Counted from the stretch's first letter, positions 1 to 6,687 are shown. The stretch is DNA of 7,676 bases from an uncultured Gemmatimonadota bacterium (GCA_913009915.1 CAJVYZ010000121.1:1-7676); one strand, 5' to 3'. A program made the numbers and translations. Notes: a model not told the origin generated them from the sequence alone.

Positions 1-569
1 GGGGCCTGGCCAGTGCCGGGGAAGAACTGGGCTGGGGCGGTGTGGGTCGCCTCAAGTGGCGGGCCAAGCCGACCGGGACACCGATGATCGTGTCGGGCGA
101 GATCCACTTCTGGGTTCTGGCCGGAGGCTCCGATCACCTGTGCGGGCTCAGCGAAGACGCCACGTTGTGCTGGGGAGAAAACCGGTCCGGCCAGTTGGGC
201 AACGGCCGCAATGACCGGCGGACCGTACCCGACACGGTCGCCACCGACTCGGTGTTCGTTCGTCTCACTTCCGGCTCCCAACACACCTGTGGCTTGACGG
301 TGCCCGGACAGGTGTACTGCTGGGGCGCCAATCAGTCGGGTCAATTGGGAACCGGACGCGGCGCCTACGGTAACCAGGGGTGGAACACGCCACAGTTGGT
401 CATCGGCGAGCTGGCGTTCCGGGTGATCGTGGCCGGCGAGAGCCATACCTGCGGCATGGTGGCCGACGGCCAGCTGTACTGTTGGGGCGAGAACGGCGCC
501 GGCCAGCTGGGGAGCGGCTCGGTCGGCACCGGGTGGAGCAACGTGCCGATGTTGGTTGGAGGTGACTAA
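1..569 (+). CDS. RCC1-repeat (beta-propeller) protein, C-terminal part
   Basis: Partial gene entering from the left edge; the reading frame has its first full codon at base 3 and ends with TAA at 567-569, giving 188 visible residues. Three clear RCC1 repeats are seen, each with the pattern HxCG(L/M)...CWGxNxxGQLGxG, at about residues 45-68, 94-118 and 148-172. The first residues (GLASAGEELG) fit a fourth repeat whose CWG lies across the window edge. RCC1 repeats form blades of a seven-bladed propeller that in bacteria is usually an extracellular or periplasmic binding module. Each visible blade has a cysteine pair (47/56, 96/106, 150/160), which suggests disulfides and therefore export; this is inference, because the N-terminus and any signal peptide are outside the window. 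An internal GTG at 42 is not the true start, since the repeat pattern continues upstream of it. The binding partner cannot be told from sequence. Confidence 0.9.
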   Translation, partial: GLASAGEELGWGGVGRLKWRAKPTGTPMIVSGEIHFWVLAGGSDHLCGLSEDATLCWGENRSGQLGNGRNDRRTVPDTVATDSVFVRLTSGSQHTCGLTVPGQVYCWGANQSGQLGTGRGAYGNQGWNTPQLVIGELAFRVIVAGESHTCGMVADGQLYCWGENGAGQLGSGSVGTGWSNVPMLVGGD

Positions 570-618
570 GAGGGCTAAGAGGGCTAAGAGGGACAAGAGG
601 GCTAAGAGGGCTAAGAGG
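567..618. repeat. 9-bp tandem repeat, unit TAAGAGGGC, about 5.8 copies
   Basis: Units start at 567, 576, 585, 594, 603 and 612. Copies 1, 2 and 5 are exact, the third ends in A, the fourth begins with C, and the last is cut to seven bases. The first three bases of the first unit are the TAA stop of the RCC1 gene, so the following units place further in-frame TAA codons behind it. Three inverted copies (CTTAGCCCT type) follow at 634-642, 643-651 and 652-660. Confidence 0.9.
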
Positions 619-661
619 ACTGGATTGAAGTCCCTTAGCCCTCTTAACCCTCTTAGCCCTC
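588..661. terminator. Long hairpin between convergent genes, probable bidirectional terminator
   Basis: The left arm, about 588-621, pairs with the right arm, 629-661, around a 7-base loop at 622-628. By hand, the inner 26 bases of the left arm (596-621) pair with 629-653 with one bulged A at 616 and one C-A mismatch (602/647). The pairing continues less perfectly outward. The structure sits between the stop of the plus-strand RCC1 gene (569) and the stop of the minus-strand gene (662), the usual place for a shared terminator. There is no clear T-run on either side, so termination by this hairpin is inferred from its position and stability. Confidence 0.6.
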
Positions 662-1294
662 CTACCCCCCCAGCGCCGCCACGGTCAATTCGGAAACGTG
701 AAGATTGGTGCCCGCCCCAACCCTGAGCCCGATCCCACCATCAAAGCCACGTCCCCGGTCGTGCTGGGATACCTCAGTCCCGTTGATATAGAATCGCACC
801 ATGTCAGCGCCAACCTCCACTGTCATGACGTTCTCGACCGGCGACCCTCCGGTATCGACCTGCCGGACGATGACGTCACTTTGTGTCCACGGGACCAGGG
901 TGTGCCGCTCGGCTCCCGAATGGTGGAACAACCCGAAGGTGCCGTCGTTGTTGATCAGGAATGACATGAACTCGGTGGGCGAGTCGTTCCCGCCCTTGTG
1001 CGCGAATACTGGACCGAACGGTTGAGCGTCAGTGTTGAACGTGAAGATGACGGATTTGAGCAGGTAGTTTCCGGTGGCGACGCCGTCAGGCTGTATCAGG
1101 GTCACAGCTGAACCCGGCGGCGTGGTGATGTGCCATCCCGGTTTCATGACCACGAGAAACAGGGACGAGTCCGCCACCGAGGGGTCGTCGTAGGTGATGG
1201 TCCACGAAGAATCTCGCACCGGATCCTGCGCGGCAGCTGGCCCGGCCAGGATGGTGGCCGCAGCGATGGCGGCGGTGGTCAGTGATCCCTTCAT
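662..1294 (-). CDS. Secreted jelly-roll (concanavalin A-like) domain protein, function unknown
   Basis: A complete 210-residue protein. An N-terminal signal peptide is visible: Lys2, then an Ala-rich hydrophobic stretch to about residue 22, with a likely cleavage after AAA before QDP. The mature part is beta-rich. The segments KPGWHITTPPG (51-61), ATGNYLLKSVIFTF (73-86) and GIGLRVGAGTNLHVSELTV (187-205) resemble the strand pattern of LamG/DUF1080-like jelly-roll domains, which often bind or cleave glycans. I see no recognisable catalytic motif, so a binding or structural role in the periplasm or outside the cell is only inference. The ATG is preceded by GAGG at 1303-1306 on the minus strand, 8 bases away. 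The gene is probably transcribed alone, because a terminator lies just upstream (1394-1429) and a hairpin region follows its stop. Confidence 0.75.
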   Translation of the reverse strand: MKGSLTTAAIAAATILAGPAAAQDPVRDSSWTITYDDPSVADSSLFLVVMKPGWHITTPPGSAVTLIQPDGVATGNYLLKSVIFTFNTDAQPFGPVFAHKGGNDSPTEFMSFLINNDGTFGLFHHSGAERHTLVPWTQSDVIVRQVDTGGSPVENVMTVEVGADMVRFYINGTEVSQHDRGRGFDGGIGLRVGAGTNLHVSELTVAALGG

Positions 1295-1393
1295 GCTCGA
1301 ATCCTCGAATTGGGTCGGGTGGCAGTCGGATTCCCATTACCCGAGCCGTGTGGTCGTCTTTACCTCGCGGAGCAGTATGCACTCCTGAGCCCA

Positions 1394-1429
1394 TAAAGAG
1401 AAAGGGCGAAAGTCTTGTGACTCCCGCCC
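1394..1429 (-). terminator. Intrinsic terminator after the beta-barrel gene
   Basis: Read on the minus strand, the arms GGGCG and CGCCC enclose a 2x2 internal loop, then AGTC/GACT around a 4-base loop (1404-1429). The hairpin is followed at once by a T-rich run, TTTCTCTTTA (1403-1394). It begins about 27 bases after the barrel gene's stop. The U-rich tail exists only in the minus direction, so it serves the gene at 1457-2080 and separates it from the gene at 662-1294. Confidence 0.75.
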
Positions 1430-1456
1430 CCCCTCCTGTTGACGTCCTTGGTCGAG

Positions 1457-2080
1457 TCAGTTCAACCGGAACATCCAGCCGACCAGGACGTAGATCGCCT
1501 GGTTCCTGATGTCGTCGGGATCGGCCTCGGCATCGATGGTGGTGAGACCATAGTCGATCGCGACCTGGGCCATGAAACTGCCAACGGCCACTCCGCCACC
1601 GAAGAGGATACCGAAGTCCGTGCCTTTGATTATGTCCGAAGGGCAGTCTTGACCTGCGGTCGATCCACCGGTGGGCGTCGCAGTGAGGGAGCACTTGGCT
1701 TGGAAGGAAATCTGTGGCCCGGCAAACAACTCTACCTTGATGCCGCCGGCCGGAATGCCGAACACAACGAGAGCTGGAATCTCGATGTAGTCCACGTCTA
1801 GGCCCGATTCGCCGCCGGAATCCGAGTAGCGCGCACCTTTCTGGACGTAGAACACTTCCGGACGGATGCTGACGGCTCCCAAAGGAATGTCGACCATACC
1901 CCCGACAAGGAAGCCGGTGCGGCCGCTCCGGCTGAGGCCGGGGACATCCTTGTCAGCCCCGCTGAAGTTGGCGAGCGAGATGCCACCGATGGGGCCGATA
2001 CCGATCTGCGCTGTGGCCGGAACGGCTCCGACCAGCAGTCCCGCGAACAATCCACCCATTACGACAGCGCCTAGACGCAT
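1457..2080 (-). CDS. Outer-membrane beta-barrel protein (PorT/OMP_b-brl type)
   Basis: A complete 207-residue protein with a signal peptide (hydrophobic residues 5-20, cleavage probably after PATA at 21-24). The mature protein begins QIGIGPIGGISLANFSG and continues with alternating amphipathic strands. The segments FLVGGMVDIPLG (57-68), SIRPEVFYVQKGARY (71-85), DYIEIPALVVFGIP (97-110) and VELFAGPQISF (116-126) match the layout of the small barrel family, in which a 'YIEIPxL' strand is followed by an 'aGPxxsf' strand. It ends in GWMFRLN, fitting a closing strand with a near-terminal aromatic. Cys130 and Cys146 flank a Gly/Thr/Ser-rich loop (131-145) that may be an outer loop held by a disulfide; this is inference. 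The role is probably an outer-membrane structural or transport protein, and the substrate is unknown. A near-perfect ribosome site, AAGGAGG at 2092-2086, lies 5 bases before the ATG. Confidence 0.85.
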   Translation of the reverse strand: MRLGAVVMGGLFAGLLVGAVPATAQIGIGPIGGISLANFSGADKDVPGLSRSGRTGFLVGGMVDIPLGAVSIRPEVFYVQKGARYSDSGGESGLDVDYIEIPALVVFGIPAGGIKVELFAGPQISFQAKCSLTATPTGGSTAGQDCPSDIIKGTDFGILFGGGVAVGSFMAQVAIDYGLTTIDAEADPDDIRNQAIYVLVGWMFRLN

Positions 2081-2085
2081 GGGTT

Positions 2086-2092
2086 CCTCCTT
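2086..2092 (-). promoter_or_regulatory. Ribosome binding site of the beta-barrel gene
   Basis: The minus strand reads AAGGAGG, 5 bases before the ATG at 2080. It is the strongest Shine-Dalgarno match in the window and fixes the start of the barrel gene. Confidence 0.85.
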
Positions 2093-2151
2093 TCAAGGGA
2101 AGCCCGGTCTGCGGATGGTACTCGCCACCCACCCAGGCATCCCCAAGTTCG

Positions 2152-2170
2152 GAAAACCGGCCCTTCCGGT
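2152..2170 (-). terminator. Small hairpin with T-run, possible terminator after the decarboxylase gene
   Basis: On the minus strand ACCGG, a 5-base loop and CCGGT are followed by TTTT overlapping the stem end. The stem is only 5 bp (6 with a G-T pair) and the T-run is short, so this is a weak candidate. It lies about 95 bases past the decarboxylase stop and about 75 bases before the barrel gene start. Confidence 0.35.
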
Positions 2171-2229
2171 CAAGCTCCTAAAGGGGGTTTCATGGTGAAT
2201 TGTGCCTTTCTTTATACTCTTCCGGCCCG

Positions 2230-2258
2230 GTGCTTGCGAGACAGTTGGTGGCGAGCAC
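2230..2258 (-). terminator. Hairpin 7 bases after the decarboxylase stop
   Basis: GTGCTTGC (2230-2237) pairs with GCGAGCAC (2251-2258): 8 bp with one G-T pair around a 13-base loop. It starts 7 bases beyond the stop codon. No T-run follows, so it may protect the mRNA end or act as an imperfect terminator. Apart from this and the small hairpin at 2152-2170, the 185-base gap 2081-2265 shows only the barrel gene's ribosome site. Confidence 0.3.
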
Positions 2259-2265
2259 GACCTTG

Positions 2266-3765
2266 TCAGTCCGAGTGTCGCAGATCTTGGTGCACTTCTC
2301 GTCCAACAGCGGCGATTCTTTGAGGAAGGACGTCGATGCGTTCGGCCGAGGTGCGGAAGTTGACGACGCAGGCACGCAGGAGATACACCTCGTCGATGAC
2401 GGCGTTGGACAGGTAGACGGTGCCGCTCTCCTGCAGCCGGTCGAGGATGCTGGCATTCAGGGTATTGAGATATTTTCTGGTTGCAGGATCCGCTACGTCG
2501 ACGTCTGACGGGACGTAGCGGAACGTGGCAATGCTCAGGTCCTGGGTGGCGCCCTCGAACTCAGGATGCTCGGTTATCCGGTCGAACAATCGCCGTGCCA
2601 TGGCGATGTCGTCCCTGATCATGGTGACGAATCCGTCACGACCGACCTGTCGGAACGCCAGCCACACTTTGAGCGCCCGGAACGCTCTCGAGTTTTCCAG
2701 CCCATACTCGTAGTACATGAGCGGTGCATCGGCCGCTTCATCGACGAACGGGTAGTACGGTGGGTGATAACTGAACGTGTCGCGCAGGTGGGCCATGTCT
2801 TTCACCAGCACGCACCCCGCCTGCAGCGGAGCATAGAACCACTTGTGGGGATCGATGGCGATCGAATCGGCCTGGGTCATTCCACTGAATTCCCCGGCGC
2901 ACTCGGGGAGTGCGGCGGCGGGAGCTCCGTAGGCCCCGTCGACGTGAAACCACAGGTCGTGCCGACGGCACAGGGCGCCGATGTCGGCCAACGGGTCCAC
3001 CGCGCCGGTGCTCACCGTGCCGGCGGTGCCGACGACCAGTATGGGATGCAGCCCGTCGGCCCGATCCCGTGCGATGGCCTCGTCCAGCGCCGAGGGTATC
3101 ATCCGCTGGCGGTCGTCCGTGGGGATCCAACGGATCGCCTCCGTGCCCATGCCCGACAGGTCGGCTGCTTTCTGAACCCAGGTGTGGGTTTCCTGTGACA
3201 GGTAGACCGTCAACCGGGGGCCGGCGGCCGCGCCGCTGCTGCGGATGTCCCACGGAGCCTTGGCCCGCCGCGCGGCCCAGAACGCCACTAGGTTGGCCAT
3301 GTTCCCACCGCTCACCAGGAGGCCGTGGGGGGAGGGATACCCCAGGAACTCGGCGATCCAACGAACCGTCTGCCGCTCGATTTCGGTAGCCACCGGCGAC
3401 AAGGGCCAGCCGCCGAGGTTGGGGTTGACGCTCGAGGCCAACAGGTCTCCCAGGGCCCCGATCGGCGCAGCGGAAGAGGTGATGAACGCCAGGAAATCGG
3501 GGTGGCCGTTGAACGTCGAATGGTCGAGGACCAGCTGGGTGGCTTCAGCCAGGAGCGCTGCAGGATCCATCCCGTCTTGTGGCAGCGCCGAGTCGCCGAC
3601 GGCGGCTCTTACCTCGGCGGGCGTTTCACCAGTCGTTACCGACCGGCTGGGAAGGCTCGCCAGGAAATCGGCCAGATCGTCGACCAGCTGGTGACCCAGG
3701 GCACGGAAGGCATCAGGCGGGAGATCGAGCGGGGCATTGCGGTCTGGCTGGTTCATGTCGTTCAT
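2266..3765 (-). CDS. PLP-dependent aromatic-L-amino-acid decarboxylase (group II)
   Basis: A complete 499-residue cytoplasmic enzyme, close to the usual family size of 470-500. Group II decarboxylases convert aromatic L-amino acids (DOPA, Tyr, Trp, Phe) to amines and CO2, normally as homodimers. Visible landmarks are the substrate-side segment HPDFLAF (88-94), NPNLGGWPLSPVATEIE (114-130), SGGNMANL (152-159), the PLP-stacking His194 in SQETH, GTAGTVSTGAVDP (246-258), Asp276 in HVDGAYG (binds the pyridine N), and the Schiff-base Lys308 in DPHKW. By hand alignment Tyr337 in the mobile loop (FSYHPPYYPF) matches catalytic Tyr332 of the mammalian enzyme. Keeping both His194 and Tyr337 favours simple decarboxylation over aldehyde synthesis. 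Ser359 falls at the position where plant enzymes carry Gly (indolic) or Ser (phenolic substrates); applying that rule here is a weak inference. The ATG has only a modest upstream GAGATGG. It is divergent from the MaoC gene. The exact substrate is unknown. Confidence 0.93.
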   Translation of the reverse strand: MNDMNQPDRNAPLDLPPDAFRALGHQLVDDLADFLASLPSRSVTTGETPAEVRAAVGDSALPQDGMDPAALLAEATQLVLDHSTFNGHPDFLAFITSSAAPIGALGDLLASSVNPNLGGWPLSPVATEIERQTVRWIAEFLGYPSPHGLLVSGGNMANLVAFWAARRAKAPWDIRSSGAAAGPRLTVYLSQETHTWVQKAADLSGMGTEAIRWIPTDDRQRMIPSALDEAIARDRADGLHPILVVGTAGTVSTGAVDPLADIGALCRRHDLWFHVDGAYGAPAAALPECAGEFSGMTQADSIAIDPHKWFYAPLQAGCVLVKDMAHLRDTFSYHPPYYPFVDEAADAPLMYYEYGLENSRAFRALKVWLAFRQVGRDGFVTMIRDDIAMARRLFDRITEHPEFEGATQDLSIATFRYVPSDVDVADPATRKYLNTLNASILDRLQESGTVYLSNAVIDEVYLLRACVVNFRTSAERIDVLPQRIAAVGREVHQDLRHSD

Positions 3766-3799
3766 CCATCTCGTGGGTGAAGCGCAAGAGTACCGTCGG

Positions 3800-3814
3800 T
3801 GGACCGGAGGTCCA
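3800..3814. promoter_or_regulatory. 15-base dyad in the divergent promoter region, possible operator
   Basis: TGGACC, a 3-base centre, then GGTCCA form a perfect 6+6 inverted repeat. It lies 34 bases upstream of the decarboxylase ATG and 46 upstream of the MaoC ATG, inside the only divergent intergenic gap (3766-3860). No regulator gene is adjacent and I see no convincing -35/-10 pair, so operator function is inferred from symmetry and position only. Confidence 0.35.
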
Positions 3815-3846
3815 AGTCGTCGCCTTCCATCAGAACTGGCCCTGCC

Positions 3847-3853
3847 GGGAGGA
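3847..3853 (+). promoter_or_regulatory. Ribosome binding site supporting the MaoC start at 3861
   Basis: GGGAGGA lies 7 bases before ATG 3861. A second site, AGGGAGAG at 3909-3916, lies 4 bases before an in-frame TTG at 3921, so translation could also begin there. Confidence 0.6.
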
Positions 3854-3860
3854 CGGGCGT

Positions 3861-4361
3861 ATGGTAGATCGCCCCGCCGGGTATGTCGCCGGGCAATTGC
3901 GTTCCTTTAGGGAGAGTGAATTGGACTCGACTATCGCCGTAGGCCATACGGCCAGCCGCACGCTCACCATCACCGCCGAGCACGTGGCCAAGTTTGCCGA
4001 GATTTCCGGCGACTACAATCCGCTCCACTTCGACGAAGCCTTCGCGGCCGGGACGAAGTTCGGCCGGTTGGTGGCCCAGGGCGGACTGACGACCGGACTG
4101 CTTCACGCCTTGGTGGCCATGGACCTTCCCGGCCCCGGCACGGTATTCCTGAGTCAGGAATGGAAGTTCACGGCCCCGGTGTTCATCGGCGACACCATCA
4201 CGGCGCGGGCCGAGGTGCTGAGCGTGCATGAATCCAAGCCGGTCACTCAACTGGGAATGACCGTCACCCGGGCCGACGGTGAGGTCGTCTTGGAGGGGAG
4301 CGCCTGGTGCTACACCATGCGCCCTGAACCGACTTCGTCGGCGGCTGAAGGGGAGGGTTGA
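3861..4361 (+). CDS. MaoC-like (R)-specific enoyl-CoA hydratase
   Basis: A 166-residue single hot-dog protein. It carries the hydratase-2 signature FAEISGDYNPLHFDEAFA (45-62), whose Asp51 and His56 are the catalytic pair that adds water to trans-2-enoyl-CoA to give (R)-3-hydroxyacyl-CoA. FGRLVAQGGLT (67-77) and the later beta strands (WKFTAPVFIGDTITARAEV, 101-119) complete the fold. The product may enter PHA synthesis, beta-oxidation or another acyl-CoA route; the context does not say which. The frame stays open upstream into the antisense of the decarboxylase gene, but ATG 3861 with GGGAGGA 7 bases before it is the sensible start. An in-frame TTG at 3921 with its own ribosome site would give 146 residues, closer to the usual domain length, so the 20-residue N-terminal extension is uncertain. 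The stop is 6 bases before the GH20 start, so the two are likely co-transcribed. Confidence 0.88.
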   Translation: MVDRPAGYVAGQLRSFRESELDSTIAVGHTASRTLTITAEHVAKFAEISGDYNPLHFDEAFAAGTKFGRLVAQGGLTTGLLHALVAMDLPGPGTVFLSQEWKFTAPVFIGDTITARAEVLSVHESKPVTQLGMTVTRADGEVVLEGSAWCYTMRPEPTSSAAEGEG

Positions 4362-4367
4362 GCTCCC

Positions 4368-6680
4368 ATGGTCCGGTCGTGGTTGGTGGTGGCGTGCATG
4401 GCGGCTCCCGTTGCCGCCGCTGGGCAATCGGCCAGTGAGGTACCCGTGCCGGCCCCGGCCAATATCGTTTGGGGTGACGGTGCCTTCAGCGTCACGCCCA
4501 CAACGTCGGTAGTGGTTCGGGTGGCCGATTCCATCGATGCCGGCCGGTTGGCCCGGCGGGCCGGGGAAATCTTCCGACAGGCGGCCGGGATCCGTGTCGC
4601 CGTCTCTAGCGTGCCGGCCGACAGCGGGTCGGTGGTGCTCGCGCTCACCGAGTCCGGAGCTGCAGAATCCTACCGGTTGCGGGTAACGGAAGCCGGGGTG
4701 GTGGTGACCGCTCCCGACCCAGCCGGACTGTTCTACGGGCTGCAAACCCTGGGGCAGTTGCTGGCGCCGGCCGATGATGGAACGGCGGCGATCCCCTCGG
4801 TCACCGTCGACGACCAGCCTCGCTTCGGGTACCGGGGCATGCATCTCGACGTGGGCCGGCACGTGTTCCCCGTGGCGTTCATCAAGCGTTACATCGACCT
4901 GTTGGCGCGCTACAAGTTCAACACCTTCCACTGGCATTTGACCGAAGATCAGGGATGGCGCATCGAGATCGAGCGATATCCGGGGCTGACGGGTGTCGGG
5001 TCGTGTCGTGCGGAGACGATGGTCGAGAAGAACTTCGACCCCTATGTCGGCGACGGGATACCGTATTGCGGCTTCTACACCCAGGCAGAGGTGCGGAACA
5101 TCGTGGCCTACGCCGCCGACCGATTCGTGACGATCGTGCCCGAAATCGAAATGCCGGGACACTCTTTGGCGGCGTTGTCGGCGTATCCGCAGTTGGCTTG
5201 TACCCCGGGTCCGTTCGAGGTCGGCACTCGCTGGGGTGTGTTCGAAGACATCTACTGTCCCAGCGAGACGACCTTCGATTTTCTGGAGAACGTGCTCGCT
5301 GAAGTGCTCGACTTGTTCCCCTCCCCTTTCATTCATGTCGGCGGCGACGAGGCACCCAAGCGCCGCTGGCGCGAGAGCGAAGTGGCCCAGGCTGTCATCA
5401 GGCGGGAAGGCCTGGAAGACGAGCACGAGCTGCAGAGCTATTTCATCCGGCGGATCGAGCGGTTTCTCAACGCCAACGGGCGGCGACTGATCGGCTGGGA
5501 CGAAATCCTCGAGGGCGGCGTGGCACCGGATGCCACGGTGATGTCGTGGCGCGGGATGGACGGCGGCATCGAGGCTGCCCGCCAAGGGCACGACGTGATC
5601 ATGACGCCCGGGAGCCACGTGTACTTCGATCACTATCAAGGCGATCCCCGGTTCGAACCCCTGGCGATCGGCGGCTTTACCACGCTCGAGAAGGTGTATC
5701 GCTTCGAGCCGGTGCCGGCGGAACTGACCGCCACCGAGGCGCGCCACGTGATCGGCGCCCAAGCCAACGTGTGGACCGAGTACCTGAAGACCACCACCCA
5801 GGTGGAGTACATGGCGCTCCCCAGAATGCTGGCCCTGTCGGAGGTGTTGTGGTCGCCTGCGGAGGCACGCGATTGGCAGGCGTTCCGCAGCCGGTTGCCC
5901 GCCCGGCTCCGGGAACTCGATCGACTTGGGGTGAATTACCGCGTGCCGGAAGTCGAAGGCCTAGGGTTGGACCGGCTGAGCCTGACGGCGGAATACCCGC
6001 TTGCGCTGTCCACCATGATGCCCGAGGCGGTCATCCGCTACACGCTGGATGGGAGCGATCCGGATACCACGTCGGTCCGGTACTCCGCTGGCTTGGTGAT
6101 CGCCGTTCCCGACGAAGGGGTAACGTTGACGGCCCGGGCGTTCGTGCCAGGCGGCCGCACCAGTCCCGCTAGTGCGGCTACCATCCGCCGGGGGACATCG
6201 CGACCGGCCGTGAAAGTCGACACGATCACCATACAACCCGGGCTGCGATACCAGTACTTCGACGCTCGACTGCGCTCGCTCGACCAATTAGGAACCCGGG
6301 CTCCCTCCCCCACCAGGGAGCGCCTCATCTCGGACGTGCGCCTGATGGGTGACGAACCGCCGGAAGAGTTTGCCGTGCGGCTGTCGGGTCTGCTACATGT
6401 AGCAACCGACGGCGTCTATCAATTCGAGTTGCTGTCGGATGACGGTAGCCGGCTGTGGCTGGGGAACACGCTGGTGGTAGATCACGACGGCCTGCATTCT
6501 GCCCGCGCCAAGCACGGGATGGTGGCGTTGGCAGCCGGGTATCACCCTATACGGATCGAGTATTTTCAGGCCGGCGGCGGCAAGGCGCTCGAGTTGCGCA
6601 TGAGACAGGATGGCACCACGGAGTGGAGCCAACTTGGCGGGCGGGTCTTTGTGGAAGGCGGTACGGCGGTAGGGCGGTAG
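4368..6680 (+). CDS. Secreted GH20 beta-N-acetylhexosaminidase with C-terminal PA14 domain
   Basis: A 770-residue exoglycosidase that removes terminal beta-GlcNAc/GalNAc, for example from chitin oligomers, peptidoglycan fragments or glycans. Order: a short signal peptide (1-19, ending AAA before GQS); an N-terminal GH20b alpha/beta domain (about 25-150, ending LFYGLQTLGQLL); the catalytic TIM barrel (about 152-500); a small beta domain of chitobiase C-terminal type (about 535-608, YTLDGSDPDTTSVRYS); and a PA14 domain (about 625-765, GVYQFELLSDDGSRLWLGN). Catalytic Asp327-Glu328 sit in HVGGDEAP: Glu is the acid/base and Asp orients the substrate N-acetyl group. Other active-site landmarks are FHWHLTEDQGWR (187-198), EMPGHS (261-266), Trp377, Trp394, YFD (419-421) and Trp469. 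PA14 is commonly a sugar-binding or targeting module. The start ATG has GGGAGGG 10 bases upstream, overlapping the MaoC end. The signal peptide is weakly charged, so lipoprotein export is not indicated. The stop codon lies in a tandem repeat. Confidence 0.95.
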   Translation: MVRSWLVVACMAAPVAAAGQSASEVPVPAPANIVWGDGAFSVTPTTSVVVRVADSIDAGRLARRAGEIFRQAAGIRVAVSSVPADSGSVVLALTESGAAESYRLRVTEAGVVVTAPDPAGLFYGLQTLGQLLAPADDGTAAIPSVTVDDQPRFGYRGMHLDVGRHVFPVAFIKRYIDLLARYKFNTFHWHLTEDQGWRIEIERYPGLTGVGSCRAETMVEKNFDPYVGDGIPYCGFYTQAEVRNIVAYAADRFVTIVPEIEMPGHSLAALSAYPQLACTPGPFEVGTRWGVFEDIYCPSETTFDFLENVLAEVLDLFPSPFIHVGGDEAPKRRWRESEVAQAVIRREGLEDEHELQSYFIRRIERFLNANGRRLIGWDEILEGGVAPDATVMSWRGMDGGIEAARQGHDVIMTPGSHVYFDHYQGDPRFEPLAIGGFTTLEKVYRFEPVPAELTATEARHVIGAQANVWTEYLKTTTQVEYMALPRMLALSEVLWSPAEARDWQAFRSRLPARLRELDRLGVNYRVPEVEGLGLDRLSLTAEYPLALSTMMPEAVIRYTLDGSDPDTTSVRYSAGLVIAVPDEGVTLTARAFVPGGRTSPASAATIRRGTSRPAVKVDTITIQPGLRYQYFDARLRSLDQLGTRAPSPTRERLISDVRLMGDEPPEEFAVRLSGLLHVATDGVYQFELLSDDGSRLWLGNTLVVDHDGLHSARAKHGMVALAAGYHPIRIEYFQAGGGKALELRMRQDGTTEWSQLGGRVFVEGGTAVGR

Positions 6681-6687
6681 GGCGGTA
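6657..6687 (+). repeat. 8-bp tandem repeat, unit GGCGGTAG, 4 copies (last cut by one base), over the GH20 stop codon
   Basis: GGCGGTA occurs at 6657, 6665, 6673 and 6681, spaced by one base (C, G, G). The GH20 stop TAG (6678-6680) is formed by the third unit. Because 8 is not a multiple of 3, each unit puts its TA-start in a different frame, so the copy number decides where GH20 translation ends. Confidence 0.9.

Noticed and set aside
42..569. GTG at 42 as the true start of the RCC1 gene
   Set aside because: The repeat pattern continues upstream in the same frame to the window edge, so the gene is cut by the window and does not start here.
567..661. The 9-bp repeats considered as a CRISPR array or attachment site
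   Set aside because: The units are 9 bp with no spacers, there are no cas genes, and there is no integrase or tRNA nearby.
1086..1694. A 202-codon minus-strand frame bridging the jelly-roll and barrel genes
   Set aside because: It overlaps both real genes in another frame, crosses the intrinsic terminator and has shadow-like composition.
2171..2194. A 7-codon minus-strand ORF after an ATG in the gap upstream of the barrel gene, considered as a leader peptide
   Set aside because: It has no convincing ribosome site, no run of regulatory codons and no paired attenuator structure.
2211..2216. TATAAA on the minus strand, considered as a -10 box for the barrel gene
   Set aside because: No -35 element lies at a fitting distance and it is about 130 bases from the start codon.
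3762..5762. A 666-codon open frame on the minus strand opposite MaoC and GH20
   Set aside because: It is rich in Arg, His, Gly and Pro, has no domain I recognise, and lies antisense to two genes with clear catalytic motifs. It is a typical high-GC shadow frame.
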